From assembly GCA_004519485.1 (NCBI GenBank), contig CP038106.1:248001-312000 (forward strand): DNA of 64,000 nucleotides, written 5' to 3'. Below the pieces are notes generated by a model. The model saw only the letters and a program-made list of their open reading frames with translations, had not been told where the DNA came from and did no database searches. The stretch comes from Nannochloropsis oceanica. Its lineage: Eukaryota; Sar; Eustigmatophyceae; Eustigmatales; Monodopsidaceae. The position numbers and the translations under genes were made by a program. Below are positions 1 to 10,563 of this stretch, piece by piece; the first letter of the stretch is position 1, and each line of letters opens with the position of its first letter.

Positions 1-1331
1 CGCTGTACCCTCCTCCAATCCCCAAACCTCGCTTCTATCTTCATGAATACCCTCCACAACGTCAACGGTGGCCGCAATTTCGCAACATGTCTCATATGAC
101 GCAAAAGACGGTGTGCCAACCTCCTCAATTCTAGCGCCTGTGGCATGGGATGGCGGCTCTGTGCAAGCTGACGCTGAATACCATGCGCGAGCGATTTGTA
201 CAGGCCGGGAAGGAGGATGACTTCCACAGGAAGTGGACCTTGGGTGAGGTCTTGCAGCAGCGACCATGCCTCAAGAGGGCTCCGATTGTGGGCGTGAGCA
301 CGGATCACACCAGAGGTTGCCCATGCGTCTGGGATAATCGGACAGGGGAAGAATTGCTCGCGCATGCGCTGGAAGATGGTGATGGTCTTGGAGAATTCCC
401 GGGCTTGGAAGTAGAGGTAGATGGTGGATGAGAGGAGTGGGGGGGTGTCAGTCTGGTAAGTCTGTAGGAGGGCGTGATTGGTGGGCTGTCGACGGATGGC
501 TTCGTGGGCGGATTGGAGGTATTCTTCAAAGAGCATCTCTCCTAGGCCAACGTATTTCTTGCTATCCGCTCGTGAATGTGTTATATCGGAGGGCGGGTGA
601 GACGCGGAGGGGTGCCACTGCTGCTGCCTCTGCCGGCCTCCTCCGTCGATCCCATCCAGGCCTACGCCACGAATTACAATGGCGCATGTTCGAATTAGAT
701 TGTTGCGGGCCAGAGCTGACGGAATGACACCATCGCCTAGCTCTTCTGGAGAAATGGCGCGCATCTTACCCAAGTAAGCAAAAGCCTTATCGAGAAGGGG
801 CGTGGTATGGGCCCGGGCAAGGCTACAGAGGAAGGCGTTGCAATATATGGCCAAAGGAGACGAAGGTGAAGACGAGAAAAGCAACGTGGGCGCATGAGAG
901 CTGGTTGATATAGCATTGTAGGCATCCATACGGGCTTCAGCAGTTTTTGGCGAGGTGTCCGCAGCTTTTTGGGCCTTGACGGCGGCATCGTCCATGGCGA
1001 GCATGGCGAGATTTTGGTCCGCCGGCTCGACCAGCGCCAAGAGAATCGCTCGTGCCCGCGCGTCTTCAGCGTCCAGCATGGCGGGAGTAGTAGGATCAGA
1101 CGCAATGACGGCTGCAGCAGCTGCGCTGGCGCGACCATGGTGAAAGGGTTGCGTAGGCAACCGCGACATGGAAATGCGTGGCATGGGTGAATGGGGTGAT
1201 GAGGTTGACGGCAGTGTTGCGCCCGACGGCAACGGCCGCGTTCTCCTCCGACATGTTCCTACGTTCCGGAGACTGTGGTATCTTCTCATTGTGGCTGTGC
1301 AAGGACAGTTGGTTGGTTGTGATGTGAGCAT
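1..1331 (-). CDS. Pentatricopeptide-repeat-like protein (C-terminus beyond the window)
   Basis: One uninterrupted minus-strand frame runs from an ATG at 1331 (or a second ATG at 1289) off the left edge, about 443 codons, without its stop. The N-terminus after 1289 is rich in Arg and Ser (MRRYHSLRNV...), which suits an organelle, probably mitochondrial, transit peptide. The middle is Ala-rich and helical. Around 460-200 there are helical pairs with PPR character, for example STIYLYFQAREFSKTITIFQ followed by an Asp/Ala/Trp loop and another helix pair. PPR proteins bind organellar RNA through tandem 35-residue helical repeats. Only about two repeats are convincing here, so a general alpha-solenoid is the alternative. 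The upstream in-frame TGA directly before the 1331 ATG limits the start. The next gene, CMC4, lies on the same strand about 220 bp upstream. Confidence 0.5.
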   Translation of the reverse strand, partial: MLTSQPTNCPCTATMRRYHSLRNVGTCRRRTRPLPSGATLPSTSSPHSPMPRISMSRLPTQPFHHGRASAAAAAVIASDPTTPAMLDAEDARARAILLALVEPADQNLAMLAMDDAAVKAQKAADTSPKTAEARMDAYNAISTSSHAPTLLFSSSPSSPLAIYCNAFLCSLARAHTTPLLDKAFAYLGKMRAISPEELGDGVIPSALARNNLIRTCAIVIRGVGLDGIDGGGRQRQQQWHPSASHPPSDITHSRADSKKYVGLGEMLFEEYLQSAHEAIRRQPTNHALLQTYQTDTPPLLSSTIYLYFQAREFSKTITIFQRMREQFFPCPIIPDAWATSGVIRAHAHNRSPLEAWSLLQDLTQGPLPVEVILLPGLYKSLAHGIQRQLAQSRHPMPQALELRRLAHRLLRHMRHVAKLRPPLTLWRVFMKIEARFGDWRRVQ

Positions 1332-1550
1332 TCATACGCATCGTGGCAAGGCACGGCGGAAAGGCAACGGAAGGAAGGAGGTTCTTTTTTTACATGGCTT
1401 CCACAATTTGAACACAAGAACAAAGCTTGACGACTGTCATCTCCTTCTCGTTCCTTATTGTTCATTGTAGACACAACACATGTTTATTCTCCAAACTTCT
1501 CCTGCTCTCATTCCCTTTTTGTCACGTATTGTGTTGCATTCCAGCTGCGA

Positions 1551-2273
1551 TCAGGGGGGTGAGGAGGAGGAAAAGGAGGAGGAAAAGGAGGAGGAGGAAA
1601 AGGAGGAGGAAAAGGAGGAGGAGGGGGACGCCGAAGGTATTGTAGACGTCTCGCCGATCCGTGCTTTGATTCTATCACAGCAAATGTCCCAATCCGCAAT
1701 CTCTTTCCAACACTATTGGTGGGTGCAACAGGGTGGAGAACAGGATTAGCAGACATGAAGGCGTTAACACGAGAGCGAGTCGCGGAACAAATGCTCATCC
1801 CAGCTTTTGACCACCCAACATGGGTAAATATTCAGACAACCGATGCAAGGCCACCTCCCATATATTTTGTTGTACGTACCGGCTTTTCTTGGTATTGGTG
1901 TCGCTCCATGCACTGCTGGATTGCACATGCAAACTTCCTAGGGGTCCGAGGAATAGGGAGTGAGGCATCCATACGACTCAGTGCGACAAAGTGCCATACA
2001 GCCAAGAAGCCTCTGTTCAATGCTAGATCAACACTCATGTAAATGAGTCCCATCACATGCGAAAGACCGCTCTCCACAACTAAACATTGGGCTTTCACCG
2101 ATCGTCAAACGTACGTCCCGGCCGCCTCCCCCTCCTCCTTCCCACAACATGACAACAAATACCACATACTTGCATTTAGTCTGACAAAAGGCCTGGATCC
2201 GGTCCATCTCATTTTTGCCCTCTACCGTCGGCTGCTGGGGAGACTGGGACTGATGCCCTGGAGGAGTAACCAT
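1551..2273 (-). CDS. CMC4: CMC4-like twin-CX9C mitochondrial protein (three exons)
   Basis: The exons are 2273-2170, 1937-1880 and 1712-1551 (minus strand), 107 residues; the introns have GT/AG ends and phase is kept. CMC4 (p8MTCP1) is a small twin-CX9C protein of the mitochondrial intermembrane space, oxidised by the Mia40 relay. Exons 1-2 encode C-KKFACAIQQ-C followed by MERHQYQEKP. Exon 3 encodes CWKEIADWDICC. This reproduces the CMC4 pattern C-x4-C-x4-C ... C-x9-C-C, including the IQ-C and Tyr-Glu positions. An extra FCQTKC lies just before the first motif and shares its last Cys. The C-terminal 25 or so residues are a Ser/Phe tail encoded by a GGAGGAGGAAAA-type repeat (1561-1626). ATG 2273 is the first in frame; an internal Met (MDRIQAFCQTKC) could also start it. 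It is divergent from the NUP205-like gene. Confidence 0.82.
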
Positions 2274-2832
2274 TGTCGTCTTGAAGGAAGCGGCAAGGGT
2301 ACAGGAAGTGAGGAGGCGAAAGTGCCGTAGTGGACCAGCCTTTCCCCCCCCGGCAGCGCAGACCTCTCGGGAGCGATAGGAGACTTTGAGATTGTTGTGT
2401 TGTTAGAGCCATGGTCTACGTTGCTGCAGGGGCTAAGTTATGCCTTGGGCGTGTGGGTGAATTGGAAACATGGCAACGGACAGCGAAGCAAGGAAAAGTG
2501 GTCGCTTGGGAGACCACTCATCTCATGCCCCCGACTGCACAGTCACAGCAACACAGCTCAGCACACCACTAGCCTCCTCTTTCTACTTCATTCTGCGTCT
2601 AGCCACCGCCGGCACAATTTCCAACGATGGGCTGGAACGTTCGCACCAGCTTCATGACCACCGCCCACTCGACTCGCTGTATTCCTTCTCTTTCTAGCTT
2701 CTCATCACGTCCAACACCTCACGCACATCACACACAGGCCCAGACAGTGTCCGGCTGAAATACAAGCAGTAGTAACGGCACCGTGCAAAACTCGTGGTGG
2801 GCCTGATACCCTCGCCGAGTTCTTGTTTGATC
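2274..2832. promoter_or_regulatory. Divergent spacer between CMC4 and the NUP205-like gene
   Basis: These 559 bp separate two start codons pointing away from each other, so promoters of both genes should lie here. I see no TATA consensus. Open frames such as 2209-2412 (-) have no family resemblance. Confidence 0.4.
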
Positions 2833-5800
2833 ATGATTGAACGCAAGCCAATGACGAGCCTCTATGAGGCCGTCCGTCGCTTTTTGGAGCATCCACAAGA
2901 CGACACGGCCCGTGCCGACTTCGATTTCCAACTTGGCCTCTATGACGACCCACCTTTTCAGTCCAGCGACAGTTCCAATGACTGGCAGCCGCACCCCTTG
3001 AGCCTACATCCGCCGGCGACGGAAGCGTCGCAGGGCCTGGCACAACGCATTATCCAGGGGCAAGCAGACTTGTGCGGGGCCAAGGTCAAAATCGAGGCAA
3101 CACGACGACAAGAGGTTTGGGACATTGTGGATAAGTTGAGCAAGGACTTGCAATTGGACCACGTGTATTGCTTGAACTTAATTCGAGCTGCAAATGCGGA
3201 AGATATTCGAGTATGGTTGGAGCAAAAGGTGGGGCCGCGAGGCGGACAAGGAGGAGGAGGAGATGAGTACCAGACGCCAGGGGGCATGATGGCGATGGTA
3301 CCTTTACACGACGATCTGGTGGCCTCGGCCCGTTACCTGTTCTTCATCGAGAAACGCGCGGCGTTGAATGCGTTGTTGGAGTTGGTGCAAGCCCGGATTG
3401 GGATGGGTTTGAACGCGGCGAAGCAGCATGCCATCATGCTCGCCACCGACAACTTGATATCCCAAGGCCTCCCCAAACTCCTCATGCACCGCATCGAGCA
3501 CATCTCTCGGGAAATCAATTGCCGTGGCCGGACCCCTATGGAGGTGGAATACGAGGTCGAGAGACAGAAGGCCGCGGACTGCCTCTTCTTCCTCTTCTAC
3601 CAAACCCAAATCCTCCCTTCGGAGCTGCTTCCCCTCCCTCCCTCCCTCACTCCCGCCACCACCAGTACCAGCTCGCTAGCCCTATCTTCTTCCTTTCCCT
3701 CTTCCCAATCCATCACCCTGATCAACTTGCTTAAGCAGCTAACGGAAGAACTCAAACGTAAGTTCGGCTTGGTGGCTCCGGGGGAGGAGCAGGCAAAAAG
3801 TAAAGAAGAACGGGCACTCTACAAAACGCTCTCCACGCTCCTTATGACGCTGGTCACCTCGCTCATGACAGTCGATGGCCTTCTACCCCATCCGGGAGGA
3901 GGGCGGGTAGGAGGGCGGGAGGGAGGGCGGGAGGGAGGGCGGGGGAGGGCGGAGGGAGGGCGGGAGGGAGGGTTGCAACGGAACGCCCTCCTTATCCTTA
4001 TCGAAGAGGAAGGAAAGCTGAGCGCAGCAGTCGACGCTCGCCAGGCCTATGAAAAGGCCTACAAGGAAGCTCAGGCCACCCATACCACCCTCCCTGCCCC
4101 CGTGGTTGCCGCTTTGAAAGAAAAGGAGAACGTCTACAGAGACCTTCACTCCCACCTCTTGCAAACCCTCAATTCCCTCCGAGAGGCCATCGAAGGGGGA
4201 TGGGCCAACACGGGGGTCCACACCGTAGTGCTCTTGGCATGGCACGCCCTTTTGCGCGACGAGAGGCTGACGGAAATGATGACGTATCTGCAGGAGGGAC
4301 GGTCCTTGGGAGAGACGAGGAGGGCTTTGCTGAGCCAAGCGATGGGACAAGGGGTGTGGGGATTTTTGGAGGGAGGGTTGGTAGGGTGCTGGAAGAGGCC
4401 GGGGCAGGAGGACATCCAGCTGTTTTTCTTGGATTGTTTGGGTGAACTGGTGGGGGGGGTGTTGAGGGAGGGAGGGATCGAAGGGGGGGTAGGCGAGGGC
4501 GGGGGCTTGGTGAGGAGTTTGGAGGCGTATGGGGGGGGAGGGAGGGGAGGAGGAGGAGGGGGAGGGAGGTTGGGGGGGATGGGAAGAAGAGGAGAGGAGG
4601 AAGGTGGGAGGGGGAAAAGGGAGCACGTGGCGGGGCAACGAAGGGTAGTGGTGGAGAGCCTGGTGTCACTGATCGCGCGTTTAAGTTCAAGTCATGTAGC
4701 ACTGGCCGAGCGATTGTTGTGGACCCGGGGGGGAGCCGACCCAGAACCCGTGCAGTTCGTCAAGGACGTGACGGACCTCGTCAAGCACGAATGCCAACTT
4801 CGAGGCGCTTGGATCCAGCTGTTGGCGGCCACGGCTGGCGTTCCCTCGGAGGAGTGCAAGGCCGCCACCATGGACCTCCTCGTCGACTACTCCCCCTTCG
4901 TCTCCATCCAGTCCGGCCAGACAACCGACGTCCTCACGTACTTCCTCGAGGACTCTCTGAAAAGGTCCCAACAGAACCAGCCCCTTCAAATCTCCTACCT
5001 CCTCTCTGCCCTCCTTCTCATCGAACGCATCTCCTGCCCCCTCCTCGCCCGCGATACGGACCTCGCGTACGTCCAGCACCTCCTTCCTCCCCTCACCTCC
5101 CTCCTTGCCTTCCCCCTCCCCGCTGGTGTCAAAGGCGCCATTCTTCGCTCCCTCGCGTCCTTCGTCTCTCTCCCGGCTCCTACCGCGGCTGGGGAAGGAG
5201 GCATGGGAAGGCAGCTTTGGGAGCACCTCGACCTGCTCGGCATGGTGCCAGGGACTAAGGGAGGGAGGGAGGGAGCGAAAGTGGGCTTACGGTTGGAGTT
5301 GGAGGAGGTGGAGGCGAAAATGGGTACGTACCCTATAACTGAAGGCTTCCTTACTCTCCTCGTGGCCTTGCTGAAGGAGGAGATCCCGTTTGACCTGGGG
5401 GAGGGGCGGGGGCGAGAGGGAGGGGTTGGCCCATATATTGATTATTTGCTGGATGATGTCTTGATGCCCTTGTCGTCGAGAGCGTTTGTGGACCCAGCGC
5501 AGAAATGGAAGATTCTGTGCCTGGGATTAACTGCCTTGGTGGTGGTAGTGGAGAGATATCCTGTGGGAGGCAAGGGGGAGGAGGACCGGTTGAGGAGTTT
5601 GGGGTTGGACGAGAGGAGGAGGATGGAGGCGTGGGGCCAGGTGAGGAGGGATTTGGAGGGAGGGAGGGAGGAAGGGGGTGGGAGCGGGGCGAGTGTGGCG
5701 TTTCGAGTGCTCTTGAGATTGTTGGGGGATGGGGTGGGAGGCGGCGGGGCATTAGGTGGGCTGCTGCCGTTGGTGCTTGATGTGATTGCGGGGGGGGATT

Positions 5801-8800
5801 TAATGCCGAGCACTGGCAATAGTAATATGCTCCAACAGAAACAGCAGCGGTTTGGAGGGTTGTCGGCGGCGACCCTCCCTTTCCATCACTATCACCAATC
5901 TCCTCACTCATTTGACGATGGAACGATATCTTTCCCGCCGGGGCCATTGATGTTGGAGAGAAAGGGCAAGCTGAGGGACGCGAGGGGGTGGGACGAAGCT
6001 GTCCGGGTATTTGATGAAGAGGAGGGGGAGGGAGGAGGGGGAGGGAGGGGAGGAGGACGAAGTGGTGGTGCAGTAGGAAATAGTGGAGAGGGAGGTGGAG
6101 AAGGGATAACGGGGGGAGGAGTAATAAGGGGGGAGGATGAGGTCGCGTGGCAGGAGGAGAGCGTGAAGGTGGCACTGGAATTATTGAATAATGTGCTGTG
6201 TAAGGACCTGGAGCTCAAGAGGCTGAGTGAGGAGGTGCCGGATCACCCCTTTCTTCCCGAGGTGAGAGTGTTGGCATTACACGAGATCATTATTCGTGGC
6301 TTTGCCAGTGTCACGACAGCTGCTGCTGCTGCCGCTGCTGCTGCTGGTGGTCGGGGGCGTCGCAGCAGTGCTGCCCCTGGAGGAGGAGCTTTCGCGGCAA
6401 GTACCTCGTCCTCCTCGTCCTCCTCCTCCTCCTCCTTGCTCGCACAAGGGCGGTTTCTGCCCTTACTGGCTGAGTACTGTGCTTATGATTACCACCCTGC
6501 TCTAAGGCTGCATGCATGCTTGTGTCTACGGGCCATCATGTCCAGGGTGGTCCAGCCCCAGGATCTGCTGGGTATGTTTTTGCCTCTCCCTCCTTCTCCT
6601 TCAGGAGGGGTGATGATGGGTAGGGAAGAGGACGAGGCGGGAGGTATGGGGAGGGATAGAGGGAGGGAGGGGAGGCAGAGGGCAGTGGAGGCAATTTTAA
6701 AGTGTTTGGGGCACGCGGGTGAAGGGCTCGGGGGAGGGAGGGGGGAGGGATCGACACTGCTAGAGATGGGAGAGATGGGGCGCGCCTTGAATTTGTTAAC
6801 AAAACTCGGGGGGGGGGAGTGCTTGAGTGCGGGGCAGGTGGATCGGCTCGTTCATTTCGTGGTGCTGGATGTGTTGCTGAAGGTAAGCGGAAGAGGAGGG
6901 GAGGGGAGAAGGGAGGGGAGGGGAGAGAAGGGAGGGGAGGGGAGGGGGAGAAAGGAAGGAGCGTGGCATTTGGGTCTTTCTTTGGGGTTATTATTACTGT
7001 ATCCTCGATCATCGATTTGTCAGGCGCAAGGATAACCGACTCTTGACTCATCTTCCCTTTTCTCTTCTTTTTCCCTTGCCACCTCCCCCCCTTCCTACAG
7101 AATCTTCTTCCTTTCCGCACCACGGTCTCGCACCTCTTCCTGGGCTACACCATCACCTCCCAACCTGGCCCGCTCTCCCTCCCTTCCTCCTCGTCATTTC
7201 TTCCCTTCGGCCTCCAATGCCTCCTCCGGAACCTCACCTCCCCCTCCTTCCTCTCCCTGGCCCCCCTTCTCGCTGAACGTTCGTCCGAGCTCCTCTACCG
7301 GCTCTGCCAGTCTCGGAAGACCCAGAGCAGCACCCTCTCCTACCTCCAACGCGACGACATTGACTATTTTACGCACCAATTTACACTGCTCTCCCGCCGC
7401 CCTTTCCCCACCCCTCCCCCTCGTCCTTCCTCCTCCTCCTTATCCCCGGTACCACCTCCGGGGTCGGAGCCTCGTTCCTCCCTCCTCGCTCACCACCAAC
7501 AGCAGCACCAGCAGCAGCAAAAACGGCAACAGCAGGAAGCCACCCTCCTCTTCCTCCAGCAGTCCGTGGACTACTCCTCTTCCCTCCACATATGGGCCTA
7601 CCTACTCAAATGCCTCTCCCTCGCGCTCTTCCACTCTCACCACCACGAGAGCCTGAAACCCCAACGCCTCCTTACCCTCCTCCTCTCACCCTCCTCCTCC
7701 CCCCCTTCCGTCTCCTCGTCCTCTGACTTCGAAGCCCGTACCCTTCCCCTCACTTCCCTCCTGCACTTCCTCAAGCTGGCCCATCAGCGCGACGTGCCCC
7801 AGCCACCATCAGAGGAGATGAGGGGAATTGCAGATAGGTGTTCTGTGGCCCTTCCTGGTCCATCGGAAGTAGGGAGATTATTTCGAGGCATTGTCGAAGA
7901 CTCCTTCTTGAACGAAGTCAGGGTTAGACTGGGCACGATGGGGGAGGGGAGGGGAGGGATGGAGGGAGGGGCCGGGGGAGGAGTGGGGGGCTCGCCTGTG
8001 GCGGTGATGGGAGGGGCGCCACCCCTGACGCCGAGGTTTTTGCAGGAGGCAAGCTGGTATTGTCTGGACTTTAATCACTTCCTGTTGCGGCAGGCGGCTG
8101 AGTACCACTGGTGTGAGTCGTGGAGGAGACTCACTGAAGCCGTGCTGGAAGAAAGCACCGGTGCTCTCCACTCCTCCTCCTTCTCCTCCTCTTCCTCCTC
8201 CACCTCCTCCACCTCCTCCGCCACCGCCGAGGCTCTGAGCCTGATCCTAACCCTCCTCGCCCACACCATCTCTAAACTCACCACCCATCCCCAAGGGGAT
8301 ATCAAGGCCCTGGAACACCTTTCCGCCGTTGTCCTTGTCGCCGTCGACGCGATTTGGGGTTTTGCCGCGTCCCAGCCCGCCGGCCTCCCCCTCTCCCTCC
8401 TCTCCCTTGATGAAGGCCAACGCCTCCTCGAGCTCCTCCTCCATTCAATACTGACTGCTGGAGGGAGGGAGGGAGGGCAACTGGCCCAGCAGAGGTTTCG
8501 GGTACAGGGGTATTGCGCTCTGGTGTTGTTTTTAAGGGCCACGGCAATGTGGCCCTTGCCGGAGGGAGGGAAGGAGGGTGTGAGGGAGAGAGGGTCCATG
8601 ATGCAAATGACCGATAGAAGAGGAAGAGTTGGTACGGAGGGGGCAGTGCTGGTGGGGGCAGCGTTGCGGGCAGCGAGGCAGGAGAAGAATGCGGAGGTGC
8701 TCACGTCTCCCCGTTACTTCCGTCCGTTGCTTGATTGCTTGTCGTTAGACGCAGTTTTTGCCCCGTCCTTCGGCGTAAGCCGGAGCAAGCACCAGGCGTG

Positions 8801-10262
8801 CGCGGCCTCCTGCTTAGGCCTCGTACTCGATACCCTCTATGCAGCGTCCTCCTTTCCTCCCTCTCCGTCTTTGTCGGTGGGAGAGTACCTGCCGTTGGGG
8901 GTGATGCCGGGCCTTGGGAGGTATGACACGCCCATCCGAGAGGTGCTTGAACGATTGCCTAATTTAGTGGGAAATTTAGATCCTCAATTCTGCGTGGAAG
9001 GGGCGGGGAGGGAGGGAGGTAGGTTGGTGGGAAGGAGCATGTTAATGATGGAGAAAGAAGGAGGAGGGGAAAAGCTGTTGCAGGCGCGGCCGTGGGATTC
9101 AAATTTTCGGACTTATGTTGCGTTGCTTGTGCAAGCGGCGCAGGACGTGAGAGGGGCCAAAGTACTGTTGGAGAGGGGTGTTGTGGATCTATTGAGTCGA
9201 ACACGGGTTTTGGTGTTGCTTGAGAACGGGGACGTCCCGATACGGGGGGGAGGGAGGGAGGGGGGGAGAAGGAAGGAGGTGCTGGATGAAAATTTGGCGG
9301 GGGTCCTGCGATTGCTGGCGACGATGGCGTCGAGGTTGGAAGGCAATGTGGAGATCGGATCGCAGGTTGAGGTATTTTTAAGACGGCATTCGCGATTGTT
9401 GCTGCAGTTTGTGGAAACGAGGCAGGTTTTTTTGAGTGGCTTGGAAGAGGTGGGGGTGCTGGTAGGATTGTTGGCTCAGACCGTGGGGACGAAGGGGAGT
9501 GGAGTCCTGGGACTTGGCGCCCCAACTCCCCTAGGGCCGGTGCAGGAGGAGTATAGGAGGTTGGTTAATGGCTTGTTCGAGAGGTTTGGTGTGGAGCTGC
9601 TGCCACCTCTGGCGGTGAGGTTCCAGGTGCGTGCCCAGTCCCAGGGCTGGTGGGCTGCAGTGGAAGACATTGATGATCATGCCATCCCGTGCGAGCCGCC
9701 CCGAGGAGTAAATCCCCTGTATGCCTGGCACGTCTCCGATGCCCTCAAGCTCTTGGTCGCTCAGTCTCTCCTCCTCCACCTCACCACCTACCTTCGTCGA
9801 CGCCTGCGTAAGGCGCGGTTTCCGAACGTGCGGATCGAAACGGTCCTTGTCTCTCTCCGGATGACCCTCTCTTTCCTCGCCGCCCAAGGCGACGGCCCAT
9901 CCCCTCCCTTACCATCGCTACAGGAGGTTGTTCGTGGAGGCTCCCCTGCAGTGGCTGCAGCGACAATAGCGGGTGCAGCGGACGGGAAAGTACCGTGGGA
10001 ATATGATTGGTTGAGGACGAGCCTGGGGAGGGTGTTTGAGAATTTGCTGGATATCCTGTATCAGTTGGTGAACTATCGCGTCGAGCTTGACATGGACTTT
10101 CCCCGAGCCGCCGTGCACGAGGAGTTGCTCAAGATCTTGCAGGGACAGGAGGAGTGGGTTGAACGCCAGATGGGGTTGGGGGGGGCGGGGGGAGGGAGGG
10201 AAGGAGGGTGGCCGTATTTGAAGATGAATTTGGATGCGATCCAGGATAAATTGAGGGTGTAG
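2833..10262 (+). CDS. NUP205: NUP205/NUP192-type inner-ring nucleoporin
   Basis: Two exons, 2833-6882 and 7101-10262, with a phase-0 intron (GTAAGC...CTACAG), give 2403 residues; human NUP205 has about 2010. The family forms the large alpha-helical scaffold of the inner ring of the nuclear pore. The N-terminal third (SARYLFFIEKRAALNALLEL, then a helical segment ending FLFYQTQIL) follows the NUP205/192 N-terminal pattern of helices. The rest is a continuous helical solenoid interrupted by low-complexity inserts: Gly/Arg/Glu stretches from GGGA repeats (3890-3975, 4475-4620, 6020-6120), poly-Ala (6310-6350) and poly-Ser (6405-6440, 8170-8215). These inserts explain the extra length. I start at ATG 2833 because frames further left open only with GTG codons. 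AATAAA at 10358 may be the poly(A) signal. NUP188 is the alternative relative. Confidence 0.72.
3893..3975 (+). repeat. In-frame GGGAGGGC minisatellite inside the nucleoporin exon
   Basis: Repeats of gggagggc/gggaggga encode alternating Gly, Arg and Glu ([10 protein letters not shown]). The array keeps the frame open on the sense strand. Confidence 0.85.
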
Positions 10263-10563
10263 ATGGGGAGGGAGGGATGTGAGGACGGGTGGATGGGATG
10301 GAAGAGTAGCGAATGAATAGGACAAACGAGCCGCTTGAAGTTGACGAACTTGAAAGTAATAAACACGCGTACGTGTAAAGAAGTACATACCGTAGTCCGA
10401 TTCAATGATCGAAAGCCTCGCTTTTTTTCTCTGTTTAAATTATCTTGTTCCTAGTTCTGCTTCCTACAGTTTTGCCAGGGCTTATCGTGTAACTTCATGA
10501 CTCCCTCCTCTACATATGGATGCAGACCCCCTCCATCCCCCTCCTTCCTCCCCTCTCTCTCGC
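10263..10563. other. Convergent 3' spacer
   Basis: The 3' ends of the nucleoporin (+) and the PWWP protein (-) meet here. An AATAAA at 10358-10363 suits plus-strand polyadenylation. No gene is visible. Confidence 0.5.

Noticed and set aside
3883-4638. Long Pro/Ser/Leu-rich minus-strand ORFs opposite the nucleoporin, kinesin and helicase genes
   Set aside because: They are the complement of GGGA-rich coding sequence; lack of stops follows from CT-rich composition.
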